A DNA stretch of 64,000 nt from Hyphomicrobiaceae bacterium (GCA_016793635.1 JAEUMD010000025.1:1-64000), one strand, 5' to 3'; positions 37,734 to 47,963 are shown, counted from the stretch's first letter. Program-made: numbers and translations. The notes: generated by a model not told the origin, from the sequence alone.

Positions 37734-38957
37734 GTGCCGGCGCAGCTTCGCCTCACCGCCCTTCTCGTCCTTTCCTGCGTCGTCGGGCTCGGCGGCTTCG
37801 GCGCCTTCGCGACCGCGCTGCCGACGCTGATGGCCGAGTGGCGCCTCGCCAATGCCGAGGCGGGCTGGATCTCCGGCGCCTATTTCATCGGCTATGTCGC
37901 CGCCGTGCCGGTACTGGTGGGCCTCACCGACCATGTCGACAGCCGAAAGATCTACCTCGTCGGCTGCGCCGCCGGGACGGTCGGCGGTCTCGGCTTCGCT
38001 CTGTGGGCGGACGGTTTCTGGTCTGCCGTCTTCTTCCAGGTCTTCGCCGGCGCCGGCCTTGCCGGCATCTACATGCCGGGCCTTCGCGTCCTCGGCGAGC
38101 GGCTGCCGGAAGACAAGCGTCTCCGTTCGGTCGCCTACTACACCTCGATGTTCGGCGTCGGCACGAGCCTCTCGTTCCTGACCGCGGGCCTGCTCGACGC
38201 CGCCTTCGGCTGGCGCTCGATGTTCCTCTGGGGCGGCATGGGATCCGCTCTCGCCGGCGTGCTGATGATCGCCGCGGTCGCAGGCCTGCCCCTCGTCATG
38301 TCGCGGACGCCGCCGACCGGCCGCCATCCGCTCGACTTCCGCCCCGTATTCACCAACCGGCCCGCGCTTGGCTACATCCTCGCCTACGGCGGACACTCGT
38401 TCGAGCTATTCGCGCTCCGGGCATGGATGGTGGCGTTCCTGCTCTATGCGTGGAGCCGGAGCTCGACGGAGGATGCGGGCCTCGTTGTCTCGCAATGGGT
38501 GACGGTCTGCATGCTCTCCGGCGTCGCGACCAGCATTCTCGGGGCCGAGCTTGCCCGCCGGGTCGGGCGCACCGCTCTCGTCCGCTGGATCGCAGGCGCG
38601 TCGGCCGCGGTCGGCGTCGTTTCCGGCCTGTCGACTTCGTTTCCCTTTTGGGTCGTCGCCGCTCTGATCTTCCTCTATTCCGCGCTGATCGCCGCCGACT
38701 CCGGCACGATCACCACCGGTACCGTCGCCGAGGCACGGCCGGACGAGCAGGGCGCGACACTGGCGGTCCATTCGATGGTGGGCTTTGCCGGCGGCATCGT
38801 CGGGCCGCCGCTGGCGGGCTTCGCGCTCGATCTCGGCGGCAACGCGACGCCCGTTGGCTGGGCCATGGCGCTGGCGGTGTGCGCCGCAGGCTCGGCGGTC
38901 GCAGCGCTCGCGGTCGGGTTTGCGTCCCGCGTCAGCCGAACAGCGAGTGGATCGTGA
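37734..38957 (+). CDS. MFS transporter
   Basis: A 407-residue protein with about 12 hydrophobic segments. The GTG at 37734 lies 4 nt after the lpd stop; an upstream extension would lie within lpd. WISGAYFIGYVAAVPVLVGLTDHVDSRKIYLVG contains a motif A variant. It resembles the cyanate/nitrate-nitrite-like MFS branch, but the substrate is not readable. It ends 26 nt inside exoD, tail-to-tail. Confidence 0.85.
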   Translation: MPAQLRLTALLVLSCVVGLGGFGAFATALPTLMAEWRLANAEAGWISGAYFIGYVAAVPVLVGLTDHVDSRKIYLVGCAAGTVGGLGFALWADGFWSAVFFQVFAGAGLAGIYMPGLRVLGERLPEDKRLRSVAYYTSMFGVGTSLSFLTAGLLDAAFGWRSMFLWGGMGSALAGVLMIAAVAGLPLVMSRTPPTGRHPLDFRPVFTNRPALGYILAYGGHSFELFALRAWMVAFLLYAWSRSSTEDAGLVVSQWVTVCMLSGVATSILGAELARRVGRTALVRWIAGASAAVGVVSGLSTSFPFWVVAALIFLYSALIAADSGTITTGTVAEARPDEQGATLAVHSMVGFAGGIVGPPLAGFALDLGGNATPVGWAMALAVCAAGSAVAALAVGFASRVSRTASGS

Positions 38958-39558
38958 GCCAGGCGCCCGCGACGAAGGCGCCGAGCACGGCCGTGACCAG
39001 CGCGACCGACAAGACCGCAGTGATGAACCCGAGGATCACGAAGAGCCCGTCGCCGCCGATCAGGGCGAGGGAGAACAGCGAGATCGCGACCGCCGGCGGC
39101 TGATTGCCCAGCACGATCGGCAGCGCCATCAGGAACGCCATGAAAGCGCAGACGGCCCCGATGCAGCGCTCGGCCGCGGCGCTCACCAGGAGCGTCAGGC
39201 GCGGGTGGATCAGGCGTTCGCCGCGTTCGAGCCAGGGGAGCGCCTTCTCGAGGATGCGTGCGAGATCGGCGCGGGCGAAGGACTTGGATCCGAGCCAGCG
39301 CGGCAGCCATGGCGTCGGCGAACCCATCATCAGTTGGACGGCGATCAGGATCAGGGGGATGCCGAACACGGTCGAGATGCCGGGGATCGCCGAGATCGGC
39401 ACCGCCATCGGCAGCGCCAGCAGCAGCATCGCGAGCCCGTAGGCGCGGTCGCCCAGCGTCTCGATCGCCTCGTCGAGCGTGATCCGCTCCCCGTTGGCGG
39501 GATCGGTCAGCCGCCTCAGGACCGCGGCGATGGTCTCGCCACGCACAGGCTCGGTCAC
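38932..39558 (-). CDS. ExoD family exopolysaccharide synthesis protein
   Basis: A 208-residue membrane protein of the ExoD family (PF06055): ERITLDEAIETLGDRAYGLAMLLLALPMAVPISAIPGISTVFGIPLILIAVQLM and C-terminal hydrophobic segments at about 130-205. In rhizobia ExoD is linked to exopolysaccharide and alkaline tolerance, though its reaction is unknown. It is the last gene of fsa-DUF484-xerC-exoD; its ATG overlaps the xerC stop by 4 nt. Confidence 0.9.
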   Translation of the reverse strand: MTEPVRGETIAAVLRRLTDPANGERITLDEAIETLGDRAYGLAMLLLALPMAVPISAIPGISTVFGIPLILIAVQLMMGSPTPWLPRWLGSKSFARADLARILEKALPWLERGERLIHPRLTLLVSAAAERCIGAVCAFMAFLMALPIVLGNQPPAVAISLFSLALIGGDGLFVILGFITAVLSVALVTAVLGAFVAGAWLTIHSLFG

Positions 39559-40481
39559 GACCGGGGATGGGCGGCGCGGTGGACCTCGAGCAGCTTGGTG
39601 AGGTCGACCTTGGTGTAGCGCTGGGTCGTCGCCAGCGAGGCGTGGCCCAGCAGCTCCTGGATCGCGCGGAGGTCAGCGCCTTCGGCGAGCAGATGCGTCG
39701 CGAAGCTGTGGCGGAGGGCGTGCGGCGTCGTCGTGTCGCCGAGGCCGAGCGCGCGCCGGAGCCTGGCGACGGCGCCCTGCACCAGCCGCGGATGCAGCGG
39801 CCCGCCGCGAGCGCCGAGGAACAGCGCGCCGTCGGGGCCCGGGTCGTAGGGGCACATCGCGACGTAGGCCGCGACCGCCTCGGCGACGATCGGCAGGATC
39901 GGCACGGCGCGCGTCTTCTTTCCCTTGCCGACGACGGTGAGCGTGCCCTCCTTGACCGGTGCCTCGCGGCGCGTGACCGCCAGCGCTTCGCCGAGACGAA
40001 GCCCCGCGCCGTAGAGCAAGGCCATGACGGCGGCGTCGCGCGCGCCGTGCCAGGGCTCGGTCCCCTCGGTCTCGGCGGCGTCCAGCAGGTCGGAGGCTTC
40101 GGGGATCGACAGCGCCTTCGGCACCGGCTTCGGCAGCTTCGGCGTCCGGACCGAGCCGATCGCCGCGTTCTCGGCGAGACCGCGGCGGGCGAGGAAGCGG
40201 AGGAAGTTGCGGACGACCGAGAGCGAGCGCGCGACCGAGGTCTTGGCCCGTCCGCGGGCCTGCTCGGCCGCGAGGAAGGCACGGAAGTCGGCGGGCCTCA
40301 GGGCCGCGAGATCGTCGAGGCTCGCCTCTTGGCCGAGATGCCCGGTGAGGAATCCGAGGAAGAGCGCGAGGTCGCGGTTGTAGGCGTCGAGAGTGTGCTT
40401 CGAAGCCCGTCGTTCGTGCGCGAGCCAGGCGCGCCAGTCGTCGACGGCGCGGGCGACGCTCAGTTCGCCGGCTCCAGCCAT
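39555..40481 (-). CDS. xerC: Tyrosine recombinase XerC
   Basis: A 308-residue site-specific recombinase that resolves chromosome dimers at dif. The N-terminal SAM-like core-binding domain is at about 10-100. Catalytic residues are R162 (GAGLRLGEAL), a lysine near 187, H254/R257 (HALRHSFATHLL), H280 (LGHASLATTQ) and nucleophile Y289. The length, motif spacing and operon with DUF484 show housekeeping XerC rather than a phage integrase. Overlaps DUF484 by 22 nt. Confidence 0.93.
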   Translation of the reverse strand: MAGAGELSVARAVDDWRAWLAHERRASKHTLDAYNRDLALFLGFLTGHLGQEASLDDLAALRPADFRAFLAAEQARGRAKTSVARSLSVVRNFLRFLARRGLAENAAIGSVRTPKLPKPVPKALSIPEASDLLDAAETEGTEPWHGARDAAVMALLYGAGLRLGEALAVTRREAPVKEGTLTVVGKGKKTRAVPILPIVAEAVAAYVAMCPYDPGPDGALFLGARGGPLHPRLVQGAVARLRRALGLGDTTTPHALRHSFATHLLAEGADLRAIQELLGHASLATTQRYTKVDLTKLLEVHRAAHPRS

Positions 40482-41161
40482 GCCCGGACCGAGATCTCGA
40501 AGGCGCGGGCGAGGAAGGCGAGCAGGTCGGTGCCCTGGCTCGGATGGAATGTGCTCTCCCGCCTGGAGCCGAAGGCGATCACGCCGACCGGCGCCTCGCC
40601 GTTGACCTTGAGACGGACCAGCGCGTCCGAGCGGACGAGGCCGGCTCCGGCGCCGAAGATTTCGATCTCGCCCTGCGCCTCGGGGCGCAGCCGCGTATCT
40701 CGGCCCTCGCCGAGCAGCCGGTCGATCGAGCCGGCCGGGAGGCGCTGGATGCCGGCGACATGGCCGGCCGTGACCTTGGCGTCGCCGGCCTCGACCGCGA
40801 CCGCGACGACGTCGAGATCGAGGATCATCGCCAGGTCGTGGGTCACGGTGTGGATCAGGTGCTCGAGGCTGGGCGCCTCGATCATCGCCAGCACCGCCGA
40901 GTGCACGCGGCCCTGGGTCTGCAGGTTGACGCGATTGGTCGCGATCAGCTTCCGCTGGGTGGTCTTGAGCCGTGCGAGCTCGCCCCGCATCCGCTCGAGC
41001 ATCACCTTCTGGAGGTCGACGACGCTTTCGCCGACCTCGCGGCCGGGCGCTGCCAGCAACAGGATCGCGTCCGGATTGTTGGTGAGGAAATCCGGGTGCC
41101 GACGCAGGTATTCCATCACCTGGACGGCATCGAGCGCTTCGCTGGGGCGTGCAGTGGACAT
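40460..41161 (-). CDS. DUF484 (GAF-like) family protein
   Basis: A 233-residue protein with the DUF484 opening ([22 protein letters not shown] ... [24 protein letters not shown]) and a GAF-like C-terminal part ([33 protein letters not shown]). The family is usually encoded beside xerC; its role is not known. Its start overlaps the fsa stop by 1 nt. Confidence 0.92.
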   Translation of the reverse strand: MSTARPSEALDAVQVMEYLRRHPDFLTNNPDAILLLAAPGREVGESVVDLQKVMLERMRGELARLKTTQRKLIATNRVNLQTQGRVHSAVLAMIEAPSLEHLIHTVTHDLAMILDLDVVAVAVEAGDAKVTAGHVAGIQRLPAGSIDRLLGEGRDTRLRPEAQGEIEIFGAGAGLVRSDALVRLKVNGEAPVGVIAFGSRRESTFHPSQGTDLLAFLARAFEISVRAWLEPAN

Positions 41162-41817
41162 CAGAGGATCGACTGCCCGGTCTTCTTCCAGTCGGCCAGG
41201 AAGGACGCCAGACCCTTGTCGGTCAGCGGATGGTTGTAGAGCGAGCGGATCACCGCCGGCGGGATCGTCGCGACGTCGGCACCGAGCTTGGCCGATTCGA
41301 TCAGGTGGATCGGATGGCGGATCGAGGCGACCAGCACCTCGGTCTTGAAGGCCGGGTACTGGCGATAGATCTGGACGATGTCGGCGATCAGCTGCATGCC
41401 GTCCTGGCCGATATCGTCGAGGCGGCCGACGAAGGGCGAGATGAAGGCGGCGCGCGCCTTCGCGGCAAGCAACGCCTGGGCAGGGGAGAAGCAGAGCGTG
41501 ACGTTGACCTGGGTGCCCTCGTCGGCGAGAACGCGGCAGGTCTTGAGCCCGTCCGGCGTCAGCGGCACCTTGACCGCGACGTTCTTGGCGATCTTGGCGA
41601 GCTTGCGTCCCTCGGCCAGCATCGTCGCGTGGTCGGTCGCGGTCACCTCGGCCGAAACCGGGCCGTCGACGGCGGCGCAGATCTCGGCGATGACGTCGAG
41701 CATCTTGCGGCCGCTCTTCTGGATGAGCGATGGATTGGTGGTGACGCCGTCGAGGAGGCCGGTCGCGGCCAGCTCCCGGATCTCGGCGACATCGGCAGTA
41801 TCGACGAAGAACTTCAT
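41161..41817 (-). CDS. fsa: Transaldolase/fructose-6-phosphate aldolase family protein
   Basis: A 218-residue short transaldolase. [32 protein letters not shown] opens the barrel and the Schiff-base lysine is K83 in NVAVKVPLT. The size fits the FSA/TalB-like small subgroup that acts as transaldolase in the pentose phosphate pathway in many alphaproteobacteria. It is the first gene of the operon with DUF484, xerC and exoD, divergent from priA across 36 nt. Confidence 0.92.
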   Translation of the reverse strand: MKFFVDTADVAEIRELAATGLLDGVTTNPSLIQKSGRKMLDVIAEICAAVDGPVSAEVTATDHATMLAEGRKLAKIAKNVAVKVPLTPDGLKTCRVLADEGTQVNVTLCFSPAQALLAAKARAAFISPFVGRLDDIGQDGMQLIADIVQIYRQYPAFKTEVLVASIRHPIHLIESAKLGADVATIPPAVIRSLYNHPLTDKGLASFLADWKKTGQSIL

Positions 41818-41853
41818 CAGGCGGCCTCGGAAAACCCGTTAGAAATCTACCTC

Positions 41854-44061
41854 ATGATGGCAGAGGACGCCAGCACACAAGCTATTGGGGGTGGAGAGCG
41901 GGTATCCGTGCTCCTGCCCCTGCCTCTCGCGGGCGCCTACGATTATGTGGTGCCGGAGGGGCTGACCCTCCACCCCGGCGAGTTCGTGGTCGTGCCCCTG
42001 GGCCCGCGCGAGATCCTGGGCGTGGTTTGGGGCAAGGGCACGGACGAGCTCGATTCAGCCAAGCTCAAGGAAGTGGTCGAGCGCCTGGAGGAGGCTCCGA
42101 GGCTTCCGGAAACCGTCTTGAGATTCGTCGACTGGGTCGCCGCCTATACGCTGTCGCCGCCGGGCGCGGTCTTGAGGATGGCGATGAGCGTGCCCTCGGC
42201 CCTCGAGCCGCCGAGGCTCGCCAGCGGCTATCGCTTCTCGCGCATGCCGGAGCCCGGCGAGCGGACGACGGCGCAGCGAAAGCGCGTGATCGAGCTCCTG
42301 GCCGAAGGCATGGCCTGGCTTCCGGGCGATCTCGCCCGCGAGGCCGGCGTCGGCACCGGCGTGCTGAAGGCGATGGAGAAGGACGGTCTCCTCGATCGGG
42401 TCGAGATGCCGGCGCCGGCACCCTTCGCCATGCCTGATCTCGACCGGCCGGGCCGCGTGCTCAACGAGGATCAGGCGGCATCCGCCGTCGAGATGAGAAA
42501 GCGCGTCGTCGAGGATGTCTTCTCCGTGACGCTTCTCGACGGCGTCACCGGCAGCGGCAAGACCGAGGTCTATTTCGAGGCGGTCGCCGAATGCCTTCGC
42601 CGCGGCCGGCAGGCGCTGGTGCTCCTGCCCGAGATCGCGCTGTCGGCGGAATGGCTCGGCCGGTTCGAATCGCGGTTCGGCACGAGGCCGGCGGTCTGGC
42701 ATTCGGACCTGACTCAGCTCGAGCGCCGCACCACCTGGCGCGCGGTCGCCGAGGGCAAGGCGCCGGTGCTGGTCGGGGCACGCTCGGCGCTGTTCCTGCC
42801 ATACCCCGATCTCGGCCTGATCGTGGTCGACGAAGAGCACGATCCGGCCTTCAAGCAAGAGGACGGCGTTCACTACCACGCGCGCGACATGGCGGTGGTG
42901 CGCGCCCAGCTCGGCCGCATCCCGATCGTGCTCTCCTCGGCGACGCCGTCGCTCGAGAGCCATGTGAACGTGACGACCGAGCGCTATCGCCGCCTGCATC
43001 TGCCGGACCGCCACGCCGGCGCGCAGCTCCCCGACATCCGCACGATCGACCTCCGCCGCGACAAGCCCGCCCCACAGCGCTTCCTGAGCCCGCCGCTGGT
43101 CCAGGCGCTGACCGAGACGCTCGCGGCCGGCGAGCAGTCGCTGCTGTTCCTCAATCGTCGGGGCTACGCACCGCTTACGCTTTGCCGCGCGTGCGGCCAT
43201 CGCCTCAACTGCCCCAACTGCTCGACCTGGCTGGTCGAGCATCGGCTTGCCGGACGGCTGCAGTGCCATCACTGCGGCTACTCGGCGCGCCGGCCGAACG
43301 CGTGCCCTTCCTGCCAGGCGGACAACGCCTTCGCCGCCTGCGGTCCGGGTGTCGAGCGCCTGGCCGAGGAGCTGATGGCGGTGCTTCCCAATGCGCGCTT
43401 CACCGTGATGGCGAGCGACACGATCGGCGGCCCGGCCCAGGCCGCGGAGCTGATCCGCTCGATCCGCGACGGCGAGGTCGACGTCGTGATCGGCACGCAG
43501 ATGGTGGCGAAGGGTCACAACTTTCCAAACCTGACGCTGGTCGGTGTGGTCGATGCCGATCTCGGCCTCGAAGGCGGCGACCTTCGCGCCGCCGAACGGA
43601 CCTACCAGCTCCTCCATCAGGTCGCCGGCCGTGCCGGTCGCCATGAACGTCCGGGCCGCGTGCTGCTGCAGACCTGGCAGCCGGACAACCGCGTGATGCA
43701 GGCGCTCGCCTCGGGCGACCGCGACACCTTCCTTGCCGTCGAGGCCTCCGAGCGCGAGGCGGCATCGATGCCGCCCTATGGCCGCCTGGTCGGTCTGATC
43801 GTCTCCAGCCACGATCCGCAGGCGGCCGACGCCGTGGCGCGCGCCCTGGCGAAGTCGGCACCGCGGGGAGACGGGATCCAGGTGCTCGGCCCGGCGCCGG
43901 CGCCGCTGGCGCTGCTGCGCGGCAGGCATCGCCGGCGATTGCTGTTCAAGGCGGATCGTTCGATCCGCGTGCAGCCGGTCGTCGCCGACTGGCTTGCGAA
44001 GGTGAAGGTGCCGGGAACCGTCCGCGTCCAGGTCGACGTCGACCCTTACAGCTTCCTCTAG
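41854..44061 (+). CDS. priA: Primosomal protein N' (PriA helicase)
   Basis: A 735-residue replication-restart helicase: N-terminal 3'BD ([20 protein letters not shown]), a winged helix, then helicase domain with Walker [15 protein letters not shown] (K236), [12 protein letters not shown] and ATPSLES. Zinc cysteines follow in [20 protein letters not shown] ... [18 protein letters not shown], and [21 protein letters not shown]. The start is one of two adjacent ATGs at 41854. In this class priA commonly lies just before the atp operon, here separated by six genes. Confidence 0.95.
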   Translation: MMAEDASTQAIGGGERVSVLLPLPLAGAYDYVVPEGLTLHPGEFVVVPLGPREILGVVWGKGTDELDSAKLKEVVERLEEAPRLPETVLRFVDWVAAYTLSPPGAVLRMAMSVPSALEPPRLASGYRFSRMPEPGERTTAQRKRVIELLAEGMAWLPGDLAREAGVGTGVLKAMEKDGLLDRVEMPAPAPFAMPDLDRPGRVLNEDQAASAVEMRKRVVEDVFSVTLLDGVTGSGKTEVYFEAVAECLRRGRQALVLLPEIALSAEWLGRFESRFGTRPAVWHSDLTQLERRTTWRAVAEGKAPVLVGARSALFLPYPDLGLIVVDEEHDPAFKQEDGVHYHARDMAVVRAQLGRIPIVLSSATPSLESHVNVTTERYRRLHLPDRHAGAQLPDIRTIDLRRDKPAPQRFLSPPLVQALTETLAAGEQSLLFLNRRGYAPLTLCRACGHRLNCPNCSTWLVEHRLAGRLQCHHCGYSARRPNACPSCQADNAFAACGPGVERLAEELMAVLPNARFTVMASDTIGGPAQAAELIRSIRDGEVDVVIGTQMVAKGHNFPNLTLVGVVDADLGLEGGDLRAAERTYQLLHQVAGRAGRHERPGRVLLQTWQPDNRVMQALASGDRDTFLAVEASEREAASMPPYGRLVGLIVSSHDPQAADAVARALAKSAPRGDGIQVLGPAPAPLALLRGRHRRRLLFKADRSIRVQPVVADWLAKVKVPGTVRVQVDVDPYSFL

Positions 44062-44537
44062 GCGTCCTGCTTCACGTCCGCGACGGTGCCGCCGGAAAGG
44101 CGCACCAGCTCGTCGGGGCTCAAGCGGAAGACGGCATTCGGCGTGCCGGCGGCCGCCCAGATCGGGTCGAGCACCAGGAGATCGCGGTCGATCAGCACGA
44201 TCGGCATTTCGGAATGGCCGAAGGGGGCGACGCCGCCGATCGCATAGCCGGTGCGTTCGCGCACGTAGTCGGCATCGGCACGGCCGATCTTCTGGCCGAT
44301 CTCGGCCTTCACCTTCTTCTCGTCGACCCGGTTGATGCCGGACGCCACGACCAGCACCGGCCGGCCGCTCGCCGACTTGAACACCAGCGACTTGGCGATC
44401 TGCGCCAGCGTGCAGCCGATCGCCGCCGCGGCCTCGGCCGAGCTTCGAGTCGAGTCGGGGAACTCGACGACCCGTCCGCCCATGCCCTGGGCAGCCAGCA
44501 GGTCCTCGACGCGTTGGGCGGCGGGTTTCAGCGGCAT
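44058..44537 (-). CDS. YbaK/EbsC-type aminoacyl-tRNA deacylase
   Basis: A 159-residue protein of the YbaK/ProX editing fold. Conserved segments are [46 protein letters not shown] and [15 protein letters not shown]. It would hydrolyse mischarged tRNA (Cys- or Ala-tRNAPro type). The start is the ATG at 44537; 44549 is also possible. It ends with a 4-nt convergent overlap with priA and is divergent from meaB across 55 nt. Confidence 0.85.
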   Translation of the reverse strand: MPLKPAAQRVEDLLAAQGMGGRVVEFPDSTRSSAEAAAAIGCTLAQIAKSLVFKSASGRPVLVVASGINRVDEKKVKAEIGQKIGRADADYVRERTGYAIGGVAPFGHSEMPIVLIDRDLLVLDPIWAAAGTPNAVFRLSPDELVRLSGGTVADVKQDA

Positions 44538-44592
44538 GGCCGGCATCATTATCCGACATCCGCAATCTTGCGAAGCTGCGTATGATCCGGCG

Positions 44593-45579
44593 GTGACTTC
44601 CGTCTCGCAGGACACCCGTGCTCTCGCCGATGCCGTTCGAACCGGCGACCGCCGCGCGCTGGCCCGCGCGCTGACGCTGGTCGAGTCGACGCGCCCCGAT
44701 CATCGCACCCAGGCTGACGCGCTGCTGCACCTGCTGCTGCCGGCGACGGGCAAGGCGGCGCGCGTCGGCATCTCGGGTGCGCCCGGCGTCGGCAAGTCGA
44801 GCTTCATCGAGGCGCTTGGGCTCATGCTCGCCGATGCCGGCACGAAGGTCGCGGTGCTCGCCGTCGATCCCTCGTCGGAAGTCTCCGGCGGCTCGATCCT
44901 CGGCGACAAGACGCGGATGGAGAAGCTGTCGCGCCATCCGAACGCGTTCATCCGCCCGACGCCGTCCGGCGGCGCGCTCGGCGGCGTCGCCAGGCGAAGC
45001 CGCGAGACGCTGCTGGTGATGGAAGCGGCGGGCTACGCGGTGGCGCTGGTCGAGACGGTCGGCGTCGGCCAGTCGGAAACCGCGGTCGCCGAGATGACCG
45101 ACAGCTTCCTATTGCTGCTGGCGCCGGCCGGCGGCGATGAACTGCAGGGGATCAAGAAGGGCATCGTCGAGCTCGCCGACCTGCTGGCCGTGACCAAGGC
45201 CGACGGCGACCTGATCGCGGTCGCCGAGCGGGCCCGGGCGGACTACACCGCGGCACTGGCGATCCTGGCGACCAGATCGGGCTGGCAGCCGCCGGTCCTG
45301 TCGTGCTCCTCGGCGACCGGTCAGGGCATCCCCGAGGTCTGGCAGGCCGTCCTTCGCCACCGGGAGGCGCTGGGAGCGGAGGGCCTGGCCGCCAAGCGTT
45401 CGGCCCAGGCCCGGCGCTGGATGTGGCGCGAGGTCGAGGAAGGGCTGGTGGCCTCCCTGAAGGCGGATCCGGAGGTCGCCGCTCGCCTGGGCTCCCTGGA
45501 ACGAGCGGTCGGGGCCGGGCGCTCGACCCCGGCGGAGGCGGCGCAGGAGCTGCTGAAGGCCTTTCGGCCCGGAACTTGA
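44593..45579 (+). CDS. meaB: Methylmalonyl-CoA mutase-associated GTPase MeaB
   Basis: A 328-residue G3E-type P-loop GTPase that guards and reloads the B12 mutase. Walker [10 protein letters not shown] is at 62-70, with [35 protein letters not shown] and LAVTKADGD as further G motifs. GTG start at 44593. The mutase itself is not in the window. The C-terminus is a helical dimerisation arm. Confidence 0.93.
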   Translation: MTSVSQDTRALADAVRTGDRRALARALTLVESTRPDHRTQADALLHLLLPATGKAARVGISGAPGVGKSSFIEALGLMLADAGTKVAVLAVDPSSEVSGGSILGDKTRMEKLSRHPNAFIRPTPSGGALGGVARRSRETLLVMEAAGYAVALVETVGVGQSETAVAEMTDSFLLLLAPAGGDELQGIKKGIVELADLLAVTKADGDLIAVAERARADYTAALAILATRSGWQPPVLSCSSATGQGIPEVWQAVLRHREALGAEGLAAKRSAQARRWMWREVEEGLVASLKADPEVAARLGSLERAVGAGRSTPAEAAQELLKAFRPGT

Positions 45580-45664
45580 CGGCCCCAAGAGGGACGGGTA
45601 CAACCCGCGCCTCGACGCCGGGCATGTCCCGGCGTTTCACCTTTATTTGCTTCGGATCCGTGCC

Positions 45665-45958
45665 ATGTCGAGACGCTGCGATGTCACCGGTAAGGGCGTT
45701 CTGGTTGGCAACAATGTCAGCCACGCCAACAACAAGACCAAGCGCCGCTACCTGCCGAACCTGCAGGAAGTGACCCTCCTGTCCGACATCCTGGGACAGC
45801 CGGTGCGCCTCACGGTCAGCGCGGCCGGCCTTCGCACGATCGAGCACAATGGCGGTCTCGACGCCTATCTGCTGACGACCCGGACGGCCAAGCTGCCCGA
45901 GGACGCGCAGAAGCTGAAGCGCCGGATCAAGAAGGCCCAGGCCGCCAAGGCCGCCTGA
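45665..45958 (+). CDS. rpmB: 50S ribosomal protein L28
   Basis: A 97-residue ribosomal protein. [34 protein letters not shown] is the canonical L28 start, and the C-terminal lysine-rich [13 protein letters not shown] tail is typical of alphaproteobacteria. No second zinc pair is present (only C5). A strong UUCG hairpin follows the stop. It is flanked by meaB upstream and a convergent signalling pair. Confidence 0.97.
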   Translation: MSRRCDVTGKGVLVGNNVSHANNKTKRRYLPNLQEVTLLSDILGQPVRLTVSAAGLRTIEHNGGLDAYLLTTRTAKLPEDAQKLKRRIKKAQAAKAA

Positions 45959-45982
45959 AGATCCAGGCCGACGTGTCGTTCG

Positions 45983-46002
45983 CGGGCGCCTTCGGGCGCC
46001 CG
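45983..46002. terminator. UUCG hairpin terminator after rpmB
   Basis: Perfect 8-bp GC stem CGGGCGCC/GGCGCCCG with a TTCG tetraloop, starting 25 nt after the rpmB stop, followed by a modest T-rich tail. It lies between convergent genes and could stop transcription from both sides. The same 20-nt hairpin occurs at 62706-62725. Confidence 0.75.
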
Positions 46003-46010
46003 TTCCGTTT

Positions 46011-46508
46011 CTACGGCTTGTGAGTCGAGTATTTCTCGATCGCCATCGCGAGGCTCTGGTCGATCTGGGCGCCGAGCGGCCCGCCATCGCCCTTGATGCC
46101 GTTCTTGACCACCACGGTCATCACGTCGACATGCGCCTTGATCAGCGCCAGCTGGCGTTCGTTCGGGCTGGTGAGCCCGTCGGTGAACTTGAACAGCGAG
46201 CCTGCGAACTTGGTCAGAAGCGGGTAGCCGAAGGTGGCGCCCTCGCCGCGGATCTCGTGCACGATCAGGTTGATGTCGGTGATCGCCTTGGCCTGATGCC
46301 CGGGATCGCTCACCGCCTGGTTCGCCAGTGTCACCAGCTTCTCGAGATCCGCCTTCACCCGTTCCGGATATGACGCGCCGACCTCGGCGATCCGGTCCTC
46401 AGCCTTCTTCAGCAGCGACTCGTCGATCTTGCCGGGAACGCCCGGCCGACCGCCCAGGCGCTCCAGCATGGTGTTGCGCGGCCGGATCATCACTGGCTTG
46501 TCGGACAT
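46011..46508 (-). CDS. Probable HPt-like phosphotransfer protein
   Basis: A 165-residue, mostly helical protein. In DINLIVHEIRGEGATFGYPLLTKFAGSL the segment VHEIRGEGATFG resembles the histidine-phosphotransfer motif, with the His at about residue 84. It lies 16 nt after a response-regulator gene on the same strand, which supports a phosphotransfer partner role. Start taken as the ATG at 46508; a GTG three codons upstream is possible. The assignment rests on one motif and the context. Confidence 0.6.
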   Translation of the reverse strand: MSDKPVMIRPRNTMLERLGGRPGVPGKIDESLLKKAEDRIAEVGASYPERVKADLEKLVTLANQAVSDPGHQAKAITDINLIVHEIRGEGATFGYPLLTKFAGSLFKFTDGLTSPNERQLALIKAHVDVMTVVVKNGIKGDGGPLGAQIDQSLAMAIEKYSTHKP

Positions 46509-46524
46509 AACCCCCACACCCCCC

Positions 46525-47049
46525 TCAGGTCGGCGACTGCTTGCGCCGATCGGGGAAGTTTATAGGAATGCTCTTCCGCCGTCTGTCGGGTCCGAAGTAG
46601 GTCGGACAGGAGACGAACGGCCGGGGGTTTTCAATCACGGAGAGCAGCCGGCGCACCAGGTTGTGCACCGAGACCGGCTTCGCCAGCACCTCGTTGGCGC
46701 CCCCATCGCGGGCGGCCATCACGCGCGCATGGTCGGAATAGGCCGTCAGCATGATGAACGGCATGAAGCGGATGCCGTCGGACTGGTGGTTGCGGATCCA
46801 CTTCAGGAAATCGATTCCCGAAATCGGCTCCATCCGCCAGTCGGAGATCACGATGTCGACCGCGGGCACGCCAGAAGTCTGCGTCGGTGCCACCGAATCC
46901 AGCAGGTCCATCGACTTCTTGGCATCGGTGTGGATCGTGATCTTGCCGACGCCGAGCTCCTTCAGGATCGATCCCAGGAGGTCGGCCATCGGCTTCGCGT
47001 CATCGACCAGCAGGATCGAGAGAGCCTTGAAGTTGTAGGTGTTCGCCAT
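46525..47049 (-). CDS. CheY-like response regulator with basic C-terminal tail
   Basis: A 174-residue receiver-domain protein. Acidic pocket D16/D17 (ILLVDDAKPM), phospho-acceptor D70 (VDIVISDWRM), T102 (MLTAYS) and K124 (VLAKPVSV) are all present. After the receiver there is no output domain, only a tail with two FGPDRRRK/FPDRRKQ-type repeats (about 152-171). Such tails are seen on stand-alone regulators in Rhodospirillales-like genomes. It is the first gene of a pair with the HPt-like protein. Confidence 0.9.
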   Translation of the reverse strand: MANTYNFKALSILLVDDAKPMADLLGSILKELGVGKITIHTDAKKSMDLLDSVAPTQTSGVPAVDIVISDWRMEPISGIDFLKWIRNHQSDGIRFMPFIMLTAYSDHARVMAARDGGANEVLAKPVSVHNLVRRLLSVIENPRPFVSCPTYFGPDRRRKSIPINFPDRRKQSPT

Positions 47050-47076
47050 CGCGCTCGTCAGTCCCGATCCGCCGCG

Positions 47077-47700
47077 TCAGGCCTGGAGGATCTGGGCGGC
47101 GCGAAGAAGGGCCCAGCCGCCGAAGGAGAGGATCGCGATCGCCGCGATGCGATTGATCCAGACGAGCGTCCGGTCGGAGAGCGCATGACGGATCGCGCTG
47201 ACCGTGCCCGAGAGCCCCAGCCACCAGGCGGCGGAACCCAGGAACACGCCGGCCACCAGCACGGCCGCCGCCTCGAGCCCGGTCACGCCGGCGCCGAGCG
47301 CGGCGAAGACCGCGATGAAGGACAGCACAGTCATCGGATTGGCAATGGTCATGCCGAAGGTCGAGATGAAGGCTCCGAGGAGTCCGACGCCGCTGCCGCG
47401 GTCTTCATCGGCAGGGGGTGGCGAGAAAAGCGCGCGCCATCCTAGCAGCAGAAGAATGACACCGCCGACAAGACTAAGCACACCTTCCCAACGGTGGAGG
47501 AAGCTCATGACCGAGGCGACGCCGAAGGCCGCGATCGCGCCGAAGACGGTGTCCGCCGCTGCCGCCCCGAGACCGGAGGCGAGGCCGGAACCGAAGCCGT
47601 CGAAGAGGGTCCGGCGGATGCAAAGTACGTTGATCGGACCCACCGGGGCCGCGATCGCAAAGCCGCTCAAAGCACCTTGGATGAGAAGCTCGACCGGCAA
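47077..47700 (-). CDS. LysE family amino-acid exporter
   Basis: A 207-residue membrane protein of the LysE/RhtB family: FAIAAPVGPINVLCIRRTLFDGFGSGLASGLGAAAADTVFGAIAAFGV at the N-terminus and about six helices. It would export amino acids or similar. It is divergent from the atp operon across 263 nt and is followed by the response regulator gene in the same direction after 27 nt. Confidence 0.9.
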   Translation of the reverse strand: MPVELLIQGALSGFAIAAPVGPINVLCIRRTLFDGFGSGLASGLGAAAADTVFGAIAAFGVASVMSFLHRWEGVLSLVGGVILLLLGWRALFSPPPADEDRGSGVGLLGAFISTFGMTIANPMTVLSFIAVFAALGAGVTGLEAAAVLVAGVFLGSAAWWLGLSGTVSAIRHALSDRTLVWINRIAAIAILSFGGWALLRAAQILQA

Positions 47701-47825
47701 CCAAAAGCCTCCGGTTCGTCCGGGCCGAGCAATATCAGATGGTTCGTGCGGACGCCAGGATTACCAATCTGTTAGCTCGGTCTTTGGGCAGGTGGGGCGT
47801 GCGATTTTGGCGCGGCCGCGTTCTG

Positions 47826-47854
47826 TTGCGCACCCCCTGACCATATGCTAGACA
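47826..47854 (+). promoter_or_regulatory. Probable promoter of the atp operon
   Basis: TTGCGC (47826-47831), a 17-bp spacer and TAGACA (47849-47854) lie 110 nt before the atpH GTG. The long leader that results is common for atp operons. The match to -10 is moderate. Confidence 0.5.
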
Positions 47855-47963
47855 CCGGCCGCCGCGACGCCCTTGAGGCAGCGCGGCGGCGCGGGGGTTT
47901 TCTCGGATTTTCTCGGGCCCCTCTGGGCCTCGTTCCACGAAGCGGAAGCGGAGACGCAAACCG

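Noticed and set aside
39555-40481. Tyrosine recombinase as the integrase of a mobile island
   Set aside because: Length, motifs and operon with DUF484 and fsa show housekeeping XerC; no attachment-site repeats or tRNA are near.
42055-44937. A 960-codon minus-strand frame opposite priA
   Set aside because: Antisense artefact; priA motifs on the plus strand are complete.
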